Shown: piece by piece, positions 1-8,925 of the stretch
How positions within the stretch are numbered: the first letter of the stretch is position 1
How the letters are laid out: the number at the start of each line of letters is the position of its first letter
From: Acidobacteriota bacterium
Lineage (GTDB): Bacteria; Acidobacteriota; Blastocatellia; Pyrinomonadales; Pyrinomonadaceae
NCBI GenBank assembly: GCA_003697135.1
Contig: RFGC01000043.1
Coordinates: 1 to 64,000, forward strand
Reading direction: 5' to 3'
Length of the DNA stretch: 64,000 bases
The notes under the pieces: model-generated
What the model saw: the letters and a program-made list of their open reading frames with translations, nothing else
What the model was told of the DNA's origin: nothing
Database searches by the model: none
Made by a program: the position numbers and the translations under genes

Positions 1-171
1 ACGTTTGGTTATTACAGGTTTTTAGACGTGCCTGCAGGTGAGACATACACTTTTGAGGTAATCTCAAAAAGATATGTCTTCTCGCCACAGACTCTGACGG
101 TTCTGGAAGATGTATCGGACCTAAACTTCTACGCAGAAGGTTACAACAATAAACCAAGCGAAAGATATTGA
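1..171 (+). CDS. C-terminal end of a secreted-type protein with a carboxypeptidase-regulatory/CnaB-like domain (partial)
   Basis: The frame is open from the first base and stops at 169-171, giving the last 56 residues of a protein that begins outside the window. The visible part contains GYYRFLDVPAGETYTFEV and an alternating beta-strand pattern. This resembles the end of carboxypeptidase-regulatory-like or CnaB-type beta-sandwich domains, which are common at the C-termini of large secreted proteins in Acidobacteriota. The family assignment rests on this short motif only, so the function of the whole protein cannot be given. A hairpin terminator follows directly. Confidence 0.55.
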   Translation, partial: TFGYYRFLDVPAGETYTFEVISKRYVFSPQTLTVLEDVSDLNFYAEGYNNKPSERY

Positions 172-173
172 AG

Positions 174-218
174 AAAGAGGTGTCCGAAGTTTCAAAATAT
201 CGGACTCCTCTCTTTTTG
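174..218 (+). terminator. Rho-independent terminator after the first gene
   Basis: An 11-bp stem with one mismatch (GAGGTGTCCGA at 177-187, TCGGACTCCTC at 200-210) has a 12-nt loop and is followed by TCTTTTTGT. It starts a few bases after the stop codon at 171, the expected place for an intrinsic terminator. Confidence 0.7.
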
Positions 219-286
219 TATTTTGATGGAAAGTAAGTATCAAACCAAGAAGTTTTTCTCAAGTAAACGCGTTCTGGTTACTGGAA

Positions 287-481
287 TTATCTGACAAAAA
301 TTCCGAAAAGGAAAAGTAGCCAGAAGAGAATCGCAAGAAAAACAGGGATAACCATCAAAATCAAGCATCCGACGTTAGCCCAAGATTCTTGGTTCCAGGT
401 GTATGGTGGTGGACAATACGGACAGGACTCTTTATCTGCTAGATAGGGACGTTTGCATTTTGGACAAATTTTCAGTTTCAC
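287..481 (-). CDS. Small zinc-ribbon membrane protein
   Basis: This is a 64-residue frame starting at GTG 479-481. The first 25 residues hold two Cys pairs (CPKC and CPYC), the pattern of a one-knuckle zinc ribbon. Residues about 38-63 are a single strongly hydrophobic segment, so the product would be a zinc ribbon anchored in the membrane. Small proteins of this architecture are widespread and mostly unnamed. The GTG start has only a weak AGG about 9 nt upstream. It is convergent with the preceding gene and divergent from tdk. Real coding status is likely because of the Cys/TM architecture, but function is unknown. Confidence 0.6.
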   Translation of the reverse strand: MKLKICPKCKRPYLADKESCPYCPPPYTWNQESWANVGCLILMVIPVFLAILFWLLFLFGIFVR

Positions 482-640
482 TCAAACCTAGAATATAACG
501 AAAACAAAAGAAAATCATCTTCTTTTGGGGCTTGTTAGCCGAAAAACTGTTTGGCAGGTGATTTCAGAAAAGGCATCAGCAGTTTTAGGACTTTATAAGT
601 AGCATTGAGGCTCAGAAGTCATCTTGAAGCACAAGGGAAG

Positions 641-670
641 CCTTGAGAATATTCGTTTGTATTCTCAAGG
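641..670. promoter_or_regulatory. Perfect 11-bp inverted repeat upstream of tdk
   Basis: CCTTGAGAATA (641-651) and TATTCTCAAGG (660-670) are perfect complements around an 8-nt loop. No T-run follows on either strand, so it is a poor terminator. It ends 44 bp before the tdk start, a position compatible with an operator or a 5' UTR hairpin. The rest of 482-714 shows no gene. Confidence 0.45.
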
Positions 671-714
671 GTAAAATTGCTATGTTTTTGGTTTCGTGTT
701 AATCTTCTTGCCTT

Positions 715-1347
715 ATGATTGAAGAATTAGTTTTTGGTGATTTTGAAGACCGTAGTCTCAAAACTGGTCTTGAGCGCATACCCGGAAAAGTTGGATGGAT
801 TGAAGTTATAGTTGGCTCGATGTTTTCAGGCAAAAGCGAAGAGTTGATAAGACGTTTGCGTCGTGCGAGCATTGCGAGGCAGAAAGTGCAGGTTTTTAAG
901 CCGAAAATAGATGATCGTTACTCGCTTGATGAAATTATTTCTCATTCTGGCATGTCGCATGTTTCAAAACCTGTGATGACAGCGGCTGAGATGATGTCTT
1001 TAATTGAACCTGACACGCAGGTTGTAGGAATTGATGAGGGGCAGTTTTTTGATATAGGGTTGGTTGATGCGGCGAATGAATTGGCTAATAGCGGGCGTAG
1101 AGTGATAATAGCTGGGCTTGATCAGGATTACATGGGAAGACCTTTTGAACCAATGCCTCAATTGCTTGCTATTGCTGAATTCATCACCAAGACACATGCT
1201 ATTTGCGTCAAATGCGGAGCTACGGCCAACTATTCGCAAAGAATTTCGGCTTCAACCGAGAGAATCGAAGTCGGAGCAACCGATAAATACGAAGCTCGAT
1301 GCAGGAGATGCTTTGTGCCGAGACCAGATTTGCCGACCATTAGATGA
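715..1347 (+). CDS. tdk: Thymidine kinase
   Basis: The product phosphorylates thymidine to dTMP with ATP (type II thymidine kinase, pyrimidine salvage, cytosolic). It has 210 residues against about 190-205 in the family. The P-loop GSMFSGKS lies at residues 34-41 and the catalytic DEGQFF block at 107-112. A lasso/Zn domain has Cys 164, 167, 196 and 199. The chain carries an N-terminal extension of about 25 residues before the P-loop strand. The ATG at 715 has no convincing ribosome site, but no better in-frame start precedes the P-loop. It stands alone, with a hairpin upstream and the nuo promoter region downstream. Confidence 0.93.
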   Translation: MIEELVFGDFEDRSLKTGLERIPGKVGWIEVIVGSMFSGKSEELIRRLRRASIARQKVQVFKPKIDDRYSLDEIISHSGMSHVSKPVMTAAEMMSLIEPDTQVVGIDEGQFFDIGLVDAANELANSGRRVIIAGLDQDYMGRPFEPMPQLLAIAEFITKTHAICVKCGATANYSQRISASTERIEVGATDKYEARCRRCFVPRPDLPTIR

Positions 1348-1432
1348 GTCTAGCGCTTGAGCACTAAGGAATGAACCATGTTTGAAAGGACACAAAAACA
1401 TAGTCGGTTTCTGTTTGTTAATCTTTGCCTTC

Positions 1433-1461
1433 TTGACTCAGAATCGGCTATAACTTACGAT
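1433..1461 (+). promoter_or_regulatory. Candidate sigma-70 promoter of the nuo operon
   Basis: TTGACT (1433-1438) is separated by 17 bp from TACGAT (1456-1461). It lies about 58 bp upstream of nuoA in the 172-bp gap after tdk. The spacing and -35 are good and the -10 is a 4/6 match. It is the best promoter-like site before the operon. Confidence 0.5.
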
Positions 1462-1519
1462 TAAGTTTGTGATAGATTTCTCAAGTTTTCGGTTTGTCGA
1501 GGGAAAATAAAAACCTTTT

Positions 1520-2011
1520 ATGTTCGAGCTTAAAGATTATTTGCCGATACTGGTAATGTTTATCGTTGCCGTAGGTTTTGCGGCAAGTCAAATCATCGCA
1601 ACTCAACTTTTCGGACCTAAGAAAAAGACTGCAACTAAACTGATGCCATACGAATGTGGCAAAGACCCTGTAGGTTCGGCGCGGGAGCGCTTTTCCGTAA
1701 AGTTCTACAACGTGGCAGTTGATTTCTTGCTGTTTGATATAGAGGTTTTGTTTGTAGTGCCTTTTGCTGTTGCTTTTAAGAGCTTATTGATAACGGAAGC
1801 GGCAACGGGAATACCTTTCGGAACATACGCTTTTGTAGGAATACTTGTTTTTGTTGCAATGATTATTGCCGGGCTTGTTTATACACTCAAGAAGGGAGTT
1901 CTTGATTGGAGTTTGCAAGCTCGTTTAGAGGCGCGTGCAGAGGCGAAGGCGATGACTCAAGCCGAAAGAAAGGCTCGTGCGAGAGCTATAGCCGAAGGCA
2001 TCGGCGTTTAA
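1520..2011 (+). CDS. nuoA: NADH-quinone oxidoreductase subunit A
   Basis: NuoA is a small three-helix membrane subunit of proton-pumping complex I, near the quinone channel. Three hydrophobic segments are visible (about residues 8-28, 70-92 and 103-125). The conserved loop MPYECGKDPVG and the acidic RFSVKFYNVAVDFLLFDIE block lie between helices 1 and 2. The C-terminus has an Arg/Ala-rich extension of about 30 residues, making 163 residues against about 120-150. This is the first gene of the operon. A GAGGG about 16 nt upstream is a poor ribosome site. Confidence 0.95.
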   Translation: MFELKDYLPILVMFIVAVGFAASQIIATQLFGPKKKTATKLMPYECGKDPVGSARERFSVKFYNVAVDFLLFDIEVLFVVPFAVAFKSLLITEAATGIPFGTYAFVGILVFVAMIIAGLVYTLKKGVLDWSLQARLEARAEAKAMTQAERKARARAIAEGIGV

Positions 2012-2064
2012 GTATTCCCGAACTCACTTAGTCATTGTCAGAAATCTGAAAGGAGTCTGAAATT

Positions 2065-2712
2065 ATGGGATTAGAAAACAAAATAGTAGAGGCTTTGCCA
2101 GATGTTTTAACAGTAAAGCTTGATGCTTTGATAAATTGGGCGCGGAAATCTTCTCTTTGGCCTGCTACGTTTGGTTTGGCTTGCTGTGCTATTGAGATGA
2201 TGAACAGTGTTTCGTCGAGAAATGACCTTGCGCGCTTTGGTGCAGAGACTTTTCGTGCAAGCCCGCGTCAAGCAGACGTGATGATAGTTTCAGGCAGAGT
2301 CTCAAGAAAGATGGCGCCGGTTCTTCGTAGAATTTACGATCAAATGCCAGAACCGAAGTGGGTGATTTCGATGGGAGCTTGCGCAACTTCTGGCGGAGTT
2401 TTCGATAACTACGCAATCGTGCAAGGCGTTGACAAAATAGTGCCGGTTGACGTTTACATACCAGGATGCCCGCCACGCCCAGAAATGCTTGTTCATGCAA
2501 TAATGATGCTCCAAGAGAAAATAAAAAGAGATTCGGTTAAAGACAGAAAAGACACCTTTGAAGAAGAATCGAGACGCTCTACTTTACCCGGAACTCTTCC
2601 TGTAACTCAAGGGACAGCTTTGGAAGAAGAAGTTGAATTAGAAGTTGCACAAAATAAGCGTCCACGTCCTTATTCTGTGCCGTCAAGACATGAAAGAAGA
2701 AGATCGTCGTAA
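2065..2712 (+). CDS. nuoB: NADH-quinone oxidoreductase subunit B
   Basis: NuoB carries the terminal iron-sulfur cluster N2 that reduces quinone, at the junction of the peripheral and membrane arms. The ligand Cys are all present: the tandem pair C40-C41 ([10 protein letters not shown]), C106 (GACATSGG) and C135 (PGCPPRPE). The protein has 215 residues. About 45 C-terminal residues beyond the usual end are charged and look disordered. A clear AGGAG sits 9 nt before the ATG. It is 53 bp after nuoA. Confidence 0.96.
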   Translation: MGLENKIVEALPDVLTVKLDALINWARKSSLWPATFGLACCAIEMMNSVSSRNDLARFGAETFRASPRQADVMIVSGRVSRKMAPVLRRIYDQMPEPKWVISMGACATSGGVFDNYAIVQGVDKIVPVDVYIPGCPPRPEMLVHAIMMLQEKIKRDSVKDRKDTFEEESRRSTLPGTLPVTQGTALEEEVELEVAQNKRPRPYSVPSRHERRRSS

Positions 2713-2755
2713 ATCAGAAAAAGCTGAATAAATTGAGCAAAGTTTTCAGAGAACT

Positions 2756-3241
2756 ATGCCAGATACCAAACCACTACTTGATTTTGTTGAAAAATTGAAA
2801 GCTGAAAAACCGGAAGCAGTTACTGAAGTTCGCGAAGCTCTTGGTGAGGTTACCGTATTTGTTCCACGCGAGCATATTGTTGAAGCTTGTCGCTTCATGA
2901 AAGAGGTTCTCGACTTCGATATGCTCGCCGATCTCTGTGGGGTTGACCGCGGACCTGAAGAAGACCCGCGTTTTGAGGTGAATTATCATCTTTTCTCGAC
3001 AAAGCATCACAAGAGGCTGAGACTAAAGGTCTTGCTGAGCGAGGACGATCCGCACGTCGCAACTGTGACAACTGTATGGAAAACAGCCAACTGGCATGAA
3101 CGGGAAACTTACGATATGTTCGGAATCATATTTGACGGACATCCTGATTTAAGAAGAATCCTGTTGCCATCTGATTTCGACGGGCACCCGCTCAGAAAAG
3201 ATTATCCTTTACGCGGATACGAGCCTTATAGTTTGACTTAA
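2756..3241 (+). CDS. nuoC: NADH-quinone oxidoreductase subunit C
   Basis: This is the 30-kDa subunit of complex I, a peripheral-arm protein that packs against NuoD. The family signature near the C-terminus is clear: ERETYDMFGI, then DLRRILLPSDF and GHPLRKDYPL. It is a separate gene here (161 residues), not fused to nuoD as in enterobacteria. The ATG at 2756 has only a weak GAGA-type site upstream. It lies 43 bp after nuoB. Confidence 0.95.
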   Translation: MPDTKPLLDFVEKLKAEKPEAVTEVREALGEVTVFVPREHIVEACRFMKEVLDFDMLADLCGVDRGPEEDPRFEVNYHLFSTKHHKRLRLKVLLSEDDPHVATVTTVWKTANWHERETYDMFGIIFDGHPDLRRILLPSDFDGHPLRKDYPLRGYEPYSLT

Positions 3242-3288
3242 GTTTTTTCATAGTGCTTGAAGGAAGACATAAGACTAAGGCGAAGATT

Positions 3289-4494
3289 ATGAGAAACATT
3301 GATTTTCAGGAAGTTTTAGATCAACCGCTTGAGTCGCACATGACGATTTCGATGGGGCCACAGCACCCTTCGACTCACGGTGTTTTAAGGCTGGAGCTTG
3401 TTCTTGATGGTGAGATGGTCGTGAAAGTCACGCCCGATATTGGTTATCTTCATACGGGCATGGAGAAGCTTTTTGAATACAAGAAATACCAACAGGGAAT
3501 TGTTATCACGGATAGAATGGATTATCTGAATCCATTGGGAAACAATTTGGCTTACGTCATGGCTGTTGAAAAGCTTCTCCAGCTTGAGATTCCTGAAAGG
3601 GCGCAAGTTATCCGCGTAATGATGTGTGAGCTTCAAAGAATTGCCTCTCACATGGTTTGGCTTGGGACTCACGCTCTTGACATCGGCGCAATGAGCGTGT
3701 TTTTTTATGCCTTCCGTCAGCGGGAAAAGATTCTCAATCTCATAGAAGCGGCTTCTGGTGGAAGAATGACGCCGAGCTATTTCCGCATTGGCGGTTTAAT
3801 GATGGATTTGCCTGCCGGATTTGAGCATAGGGTTAAGCAATTTTTAGATGAGTTTCCGGAAGCACTAGAGCAATTTGAGAATTTGGTTAGCAGGAATACG
3901 CTCTTCCAAGCAAGAACTCAAGGAATAGGTTATATCTCGAAAGAAGATGCGATAGATTGGGGATTGACAGGACCTTGTTTGAGAGGTAGCGGTGTTGATT
4001 TGGATTTGCGCCGTGACAATCCTTATTCGGGCTATGAGACTTATGATTTTGAGGTGCCTGTTGAAACAGGCGGAGATGTTTGGGCGCGTTTTCGTGTCCG
4101 AATGCGTGAGCTTTATGAATCTCACAAGATAATTAGACAAGCTTTAGAAAGGTTAAAGCCAGGCCCGATTAAAGCTGATGCGCCGAAAGTGGTTTTGCCC
4201 GATAGGGCGGACATGAGAAAGCACATGGACGCTTTGATTCATCACTTCTTGATAATAGCTGAAGGATTCAATGTCCCACCGGGAGAAGTTTATCACGCCA
4301 TTGAGGCATCGAAGGGCGAGCTTGGTGTCTATATCAAATCCAACGGAGGTCCCAAGCCTGAAAGAGTGCATTTTAGAGGCCCCAGTTTCGTTAATCTTTC
4401 AGCTCTGCCAGTAATGGCTGAAGGCGAGATGGTGGCAGACGTCATAGCCATCATCGGCTCGATTGATATTGTTTTGGGAGAGGTTGATAGATAA
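3289..4494 (+). CDS. nuoD: NADH-quinone oxidoreductase subunit D
   Basis: NuoD is the 49-kDa subunit that forms the quinone pocket with NuoB. GPQHPSTHGVLRLEL near the N-terminus carries the quinone-binding His. MDYLNPLGNN, the SGGRMTPSYFRIGG region and the C-terminal GSIDIVLGEVDR ending are all family hallmarks. I chose the ATG at 3289 (402 residues), which has AAGGCG 5 nt upstream. A GTG at 3253 would add 12 residues unlike the family and has no ribosome site. Confidence 0.95.
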   Translation: MRNIDFQEVLDQPLESHMTISMGPQHPSTHGVLRLELVLDGEMVVKVTPDIGYLHTGMEKLFEYKKYQQGIVITDRMDYLNPLGNNLAYVMAVEKLLQLEIPERAQVIRVMMCELQRIASHMVWLGTHALDIGAMSVFFYAFRQREKILNLIEAASGGRMTPSYFRIGGLMMDLPAGFEHRVKQFLDEFPEALEQFENLVSRNTLFQARTQGIGYISKEDAIDWGLTGPCLRGSGVDLDLRRDNPYSGYETYDFEVPVETGGDVWARFRVRMRELYESHKIIRQALERLKPGPIKADAPKVVLPDRADMRKHMDALIHHFLIIAEGFNVPPGEVYHAIEASKGELGVYIKSNGGPKPERVHFRGPSFVNLSALPVMAEGEMVADVIAIIGSIDIVLGEVDR

Positions 4495-4506
4495 GAGGTT
4501 GAAGCT

Positions 4507-5037
4507 ATGGCAACAACTGTTCCAACAGACTTTACAAACCAGGTTCTTTACACAGACGAAGTGGCGGAATTTTCTCCGGAAGTTATTGAAGAGATGAAAT
4601 CCCATCTGAAAAAATATCCGCCCGAAAGAAAACGTTCTGCATTGATACCACTACTTTTCATTGTTCAACGTGAGCGAGGTTACATTGATGCTCCCGGCAT
4701 AAACTTTGTAGCAAAATTTCTTGACCTGACGGTGACGGATGTTTGGGAAACAGCAACCTTTTACTCGATGTTTCACTTTCGCCCGATAGGCAAGTATCAT
4801 ATTCAAATTTGCAAGACGCTTTCTTGCAAAATCATGGGCGAGCCTGAGATTACGAATCATATATGCAAAAAACTCGGCATCAAGCCCGGTGAGACAACTC
4901 CTGACGGAAAATTTACTCTTTCGATGGTTGAATGTTTAGGAAGTTGCGGAACGGCACCGGTTATGCAAATCGGTTTTGATTATTACGAAAATCTGACACC
5001 TGAAAAGGTTGATCAAATTCTCGATTCGTTGGAGTAA
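4507..5037 (+). CDS. nuoE: NADH-quinone oxidoreductase subunit E
   Basis: This is the 24-kDa thioredoxin-fold subunit with the off-path [2Fe-2S] cluster N1a, partner of NuoF. The four ligand Cys are present: C102 and C107 (CKTLSC) and C143 and C147 (CLGSC). Helical residues such as [10 protein letters not shown], typical of the family, precede them. It has 176 residues. A GAGG lies about 10 nt before the ATG. It is 12 bp after nuoD. Confidence 0.95.
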   Translation: MATTVPTDFTNQVLYTDEVAEFSPEVIEEMKSHLKKYPPERKRSALIPLLFIVQRERGYIDAPGINFVAKFLDLTVTDVWETATFYSMFHFRPIGKYHIQICKTLSCKIMGEPEITNHICKKLGIKPGETTPDGKFTLSMVECLGSCGTAPVMQIGFDYYENLTPEKVDQILDSLE

Positions 5038-5044
5038 GCGGGTT

Positions 5045-6370
5045 ATGGAGATAAGAGCTATTGGATGCGAACCGTTGCAACTGAAGCGAATGCACATAAA
5101 GGATTCGCACACGCTAAAAGTCTATCTTGAAACTGGCGGCTATCAGGCTTTGAATAAAGCCTTGAACATGACGCAAGACCAGATAATTGAGGAGGTCAAA
5201 AAAAGCGCTCTACGCGGACGTGGCGGTGCTGGGTTTCCAACAGGGATAAAATGGAGTTTCGTTCCGCGTTCATCACCGAAGCCGAAATATATCGTCTGCA
5301 ATGCCGATGAATCAGAGCCGGGAACTTTCAAAGATAGATATTTACTTGAAAGAGACCCGCACGCCGTAATCGAAGGAATGCTGATTGCTGCTTACGCTCT
5401 TGGTGCGCAAACCGGCTACATTTACTTCCGAGGCGAATATAAATACCTGATTGATATAATGGAAAAAGCTCTTGAGGAAGCTCGCGCTGCAAAATTCTTG
5501 GGCAAAAACATTTTGGGAAGTGATTTTTCGTGTGAAATTTACACTCACACAGGCGCAGGAGCTTATATTTGTGGTGAAGAAACAGCTCTCTTATCATCGC
5601 TTGAAGGCTATCGTGGCCACCCGCGAATGAAGCCGCCTTTCCCGGCAGTCGAGGGGCTTTATGGATGTCCTACTGTCGTCAACAATGTTGAAACTTTAAC
5701 GGCTGTTCCGCAGATTATCGAGATGGGAGGCGACGCATGGCGAAGTCTGGGAACGGAAAAGAGTGGTGGCACGAAGCTCTGGTCTGTAAGCGGTCATGTC
5801 AAAAGACCTGGGGTTTACGAACTTCCAATGGGTTACCGAGACATGGAAAAGTTCATAATGGAAGATTGCGGAGGAATGCTGAGGCCCGATAAGAAACTAA
5901 AGGCTGTGATTCCCGGCGGTTCTTCTGTTTACATAATGAATGCGGACCAGATTATCGGCAAAGGCGTAACAATGGACTATGAAGGCTTAGTTGAAGCTGG
6001 TTCTGCTGTAGGTTCAGGCGGATTTATCGTTATGGACGAAACGGTTGACATAATGGAATCAACCAAGAATTTAACAGAGTTCTACAAGCATGAGTCATGC
6101 GGTTGGTGCACGCCTTGCAGAGAAGGAACAGACTGGCTCGTGAAGATTTTCAATCGCATCGCCGAAGGGCGCGGACGACCTGAAGACGCTCAACTACTTC
6201 TAGACATCTGCGACAATATCGAAGGAAAATCTTTCTGTCCGCTAGGAGATGCGGCTGCTTGGCCTATTCAAAGCGCAATCAAAAGATTTCCAGAAGATTT
6301 CAAGAAATGGCTCTTTAAGAACGTAAACGGCGACAAAATAGTTGCCAATGTTGAAGTAGAAGCGGTCTAA
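5045..6370 (+). CDS. nuoF: NADH-quinone oxidoreductase subunit F
   Basis: NuoF is the 51-kDa NADH- and FMN-binding subunit, the electron entry point of complex I. Visible motifs are the NADH/FMN glycine loop [26 protein letters not shown], the VNNVETL block, and the N3 [4Fe-4S] ligands in [11 protein letters not shown] with a distal Cys in KSFCPLGD. I chose the ATG at 5045 (441 residues), 7 bp after the nuoE stop with GGAG inside the nuoE end. An upstream in-frame start at 5009 would overlap nuoE and add non-conserved residues. Confidence 0.95.
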   Translation: MEIRAIGCEPLQLKRMHIKDSHTLKVYLETGGYQALNKALNMTQDQIIEEVKKSALRGRGGAGFPTGIKWSFVPRSSPKPKYIVCNADESEPGTFKDRYLLERDPHAVIEGMLIAAYALGAQTGYIYFRGEYKYLIDIMEKALEEARAAKFLGKNILGSDFSCEIYTHTGAGAYICGEETALLSSLEGYRGHPRMKPPFPAVEGLYGCPTVVNNVETLTAVPQIIEMGGDAWRSLGTEKSGGTKLWSVSGHVKRPGVYELPMGYRDMEKFIMEDCGGMLRPDKKLKAVIPGGSSVYIMNADQIIGKGVTMDYEGLVEAGSAVGSGGFIVMDETVDIMESTKNLTEFYKHESCGWCTPCREGTDWLVKIFNRIAEGRGRPEDAQLLLDICDNIEGKSFCPLGDAAAWPIQSAIKRFPEDFKKWLFKNVNGDKIVANVEVEAV

Positions 6371-6401
6371 TAACCGCAAAATCTTACTTTGAGGTGAAAC
6401 T

Positions 6402-6530
6402 ATGGGAAAAGGTGATTTGAGAACTAGAAGAGGGAAAATTTTTAGAGGAACTTTCGGTAAGACAAGACCCAGAAAGAAGAAAAAGAAACAAACGCAACAA
6501 CAGCAACAAGAAGCGAATTCTGAGGCATGA
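6402..6530 (+). CDS. 30S ribosomal protein bTHX (small basic ribosomal protein)
   Basis: This is a 42-codon gene between nuoF and nuoG with the ribosome site GAGGTG 6 nt before ATG. The product starts [19 protein letters not shown] and continues [10 protein letters not shown], then a Gln-rich tail. This matches the family of bTHX, a tiny basic protein that sits in the 30S head of Thermus and is also found in Bacteroidota and other phyla. Family members begin GKGD.RT.RGKI.RG.YGK. The Gln-rich tail of about 12 residues is an extra. Its presence inside a complex I operon is unexpected. The identification rests on strong motif recall without a search. Confidence 0.88.
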   Translation: MGKGDLRTRRGKIFRGTFGKTRPRKKKKKQTQQQQQEANSEA

Positions 6531-6592
6531 AGTAAAAGCGATTTGCTCTTTTTGGAAATTTCAGATTTTAACCAGAGTTTTCGGATGGAAAA

Positions 6593-8854
6593 ATGGCAGA
6601 GACGATAAAGATTACGATCAACGGGCAAGAGTTTGAAGTCCCGAAGGGATCGCGGCTTATTGATGTTTGCCGCGAGAAAGGTTTTGGCATTCCGTCCTTT
6701 TGCTATTACAGCGATTTAGCGTTGCAGGCTTCTTGTCGCATGTGTTTGGTGCGTATCGAGAAAATGCCCAAACTCCAAACGGCTTGCACCACAATTTGCA
6801 CGGACGGAATGGTTGTAACAACGAAAAGCCCCGAAATAGAAAAGGCTCAAAGAGCGATGGGTGAATTTTTGCTCGCAAACCATCCCTTGGATTGTCCTGT
6901 TTGCGATAGAGGTGGTGAATGCGAGCTACAAGAAATGATTTTTGATTGGGGCGATCTTGAAGAACGCTTCACTGAGAGGAAAAACGCTCAACCTGAAAAG
7001 TTTTTGTCGCCCATTGTTGCAAATGATCCGCAAAGATGCATACTTTGCAAAAGATGCACCAGAGTTTGTGAAGAATGGATGGGCGAAGAAGCAATCGAGG
7101 CTGGTAACAGAGGCGTTAACACCGTCATAGGCACTTATGGCGGTTGGCTCAATTGCTCTCAATGCGGTAATTGCATCGAAGTTTGTCCGACAGGAACGTT
7201 GCTCGATGCTACTTATCGGCACGAAACAAGGCCATGGGAGCTTGAACAAACAGTTTCTACTGACATTTACGGTTCTGACGGCATGCAAATCTCAATCGGT
7301 TCACGCGGCGGAAAAGTCCATAGAATCGTTGCGCGTGACCGATACGTAAATGGCTTAAACGGCGAATTTTTAGACGTCAAAGCCAGATTCGCTCATGGAT
7401 TCATCAATCATCCTGACAGGCTGAAGACGCCGTTGATTCGATACAAGAAAGGTGGGAAGCTGATTCCAGCGACATGGGACGAAGCAATCTCTTACGTTGC
7501 GCAAAAGTTCAAAGAATACGGGAAAGACGTCGGAGTCATTGCTTCGTGTCGTTTAACGAACGAATCGGTTTGGACTTTGAAGCGTTTTGCTACGGAAGTC
7601 GTTGGCACAGAAAACTACACGGTTTCAGACGCTTACGATTTGGACCCGTTCTTCGATAATCTCAGCGCGCCGCTTTGCACGCATAAGGAAATCCGCTACG
7701 CAAGCACGATTATTCTAATCGGCGGTGAGCCTGAAGAAGAACAAACATTCACAGCTAAGCAGATAAGACAAGCTGTTCGCAATGGTGGTGCGAAGTTTAT
7801 ACTTGTAAACGATACACCGATACGCTTGAAAGCTCAGGCATCGCAGTTTATTCACATAAATCCGAAATCATACGACGCCTTTGTGCTGGCTTTGATAGAT
7901 GAGAGCAGGCGCTCAGAAGCATGTAAGAAGCTCGGAATCGAAACAAAAGAGCTTGATGAATTTTTCAAAGTGGTAAAGGAAACCGAAGGCGATCTAATTG
8001 TAATGTTTGGTGGCGATTTATCAGCCGAAGCGCAAGCTATTTTAGCGAACTCGGCGCATATTTTCGCAGGCGAAAAAAGACGTGTTCTTTATCATCCGCT
8101 TCCGCTTTACAACAATTCCGTAGGTGCGAACGACATGATGAAAGGGAAGAAGCCGCTCGTGGAAGTGCTGAAAAATTCTCGTGCGCTACTTATCGGCGGA
8201 AGTCTTCACGAAGAAAACACAAAGTTTTTGCAAGACAAAGACTTTATAGTCGTTCAAGAGCTTTTTGAGACCGAGACAACCAAATACGCTGATGTTGTTT
8301 TGCCCGCGTCTTCTTTTGCCGAAGTTGATGGAACTTACACAAACAATACAGGCTTTGTTCAAAGAGTCCGACAGGCGATAGAGCCTTTGCACCAATCGAA
8401 GCCTGATTGGATGATAACCTTCTTGATTGCACGTGAAATGGGAGTTGATTTCGGATATAATTTTTCAGCTTCAACGGTGTTTAGAGACCTTGCGGAAAGT
8501 GTCGAGCCTTACAAGGGATTGCGCTATCCGCATCTTCGCGACGAGTCAAATCCCGTGCAAGTCAAGCACAAGATATGGGAAAGGAAAGATTTATCGGATA
8601 AGCTGGCGGTGCTAGGAGAAAAAGTCAAAAACTTGCCCGAAAACGCTCAAAAGATAACTGAAACGCCGCGTGTTGGGCATAAGCTACACCGCTTGACAAC
8701 TTTGACAAGCAAAACGCCAGAATTTCATCTTTTGGCAAATGGAAATCCGAAGCCTGAAAATCTCTTCGTCTCACCGCTTTTGCAATTCAATCTTGACGGA
8801 ACGCCAAAACAAGAAAGTTGGGCAAAAGCCGTTAGCGTGAGCGATAGAGAATAA
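6593..8854 (+). CDS. nuoG: NADH-quinone oxidoreductase subunit G
   Basis: NuoG is the 75-kDa electron-wiring subunit of complex I. N1b [2Fe-2S] ligands are C37, C48, C51 and C65. N5 ligands are H97, C101, C104 and C110. After these comes a full tandem ferredoxin block, C149/152/155/159 and C188/191/194/198. Classical NuoG needs only C149/152/155 plus C198 for N4, so the extra Cys could hold another [4Fe-4S] cluster as in HoxU or formate dehydrogenase. Residues from about 215 on form a molybdopterin-oxidoreductase-type fold. The length is 753 residues. The ATG follows a weak GGATGG. Confidence 0.94.
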   Translation: MAETIKITINGQEFEVPKGSRLIDVCREKGFGIPSFCYYSDLALQASCRMCLVRIEKMPKLQTACTTICTDGMVVTTKSPEIEKAQRAMGEFLLANHPLDCPVCDRGGECELQEMIFDWGDLEERFTERKNAQPEKFLSPIVANDPQRCILCKRCTRVCEEWMGEEAIEAGNRGVNTVIGTYGGWLNCSQCGNCIEVCPTGTLLDATYRHETRPWELEQTVSTDIYGSDGMQISIGSRGGKVHRIVARDRYVNGLNGEFLDVKARFAHGFINHPDRLKTPLIRYKKGGKLIPATWDEAISYVAQKFKEYGKDVGVIASCRLTNESVWTLKRFATEVVGTENYTVSDAYDLDPFFDNLSAPLCTHKEIRYASTIILIGGEPEEEQTFTAKQIRQAVRNGGAKFILVNDTPIRLKAQASQFIHINPKSYDAFVLALIDESRRSEACKKLGIETKELDEFFKVVKETEGDLIVMFGGDLSAEAQAILANSAHIFAGEKRRVLYHPLPLYNNSVGANDMMKGKKPLVEVLKNSRALLIGGSLHEENTKFLQDKDFIVVQELFETETTKYADVVLPASSFAEVDGTYTNNTGFVQRVRQAIEPLHQSKPDWMITFLIAREMGVDFGYNFSASTVFRDLAESVEPYKGLRYPHLRDESNPVQVKHKIWERKDLSDKLAVLGEKVKNLPENAQKITETPRVGHKLHRLTTLTSKTPEFHLLANGNPKPENLFVSPLLQFNLDGTPKQESWAKAVSVSDRE

Positions 8855-8925
8855 AAAAGCAGAAACAGTTGAGATTTTTTTAATTCCGGGTTATTCGCAA
8901 GAACTGATAAATAGGAAATTTTCTT

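Noticed and set aside
3253-3288. A longer NuoD start at GTG 3253
   Set aside because: The extra residues are not family-like and no ribosome site precedes the GTG, whereas ATG 3289 has AAGGCG at good spacing.
6242-6628. A 128-codon minus-strand frame across the nuoF-nuoG gap
   Set aside because: It is antisense to the clear bTHX gene and to nuoF/nuoG ends, is full of Phe/Cys runs produced by the lysine codons opposite, and has no recognisable motif.
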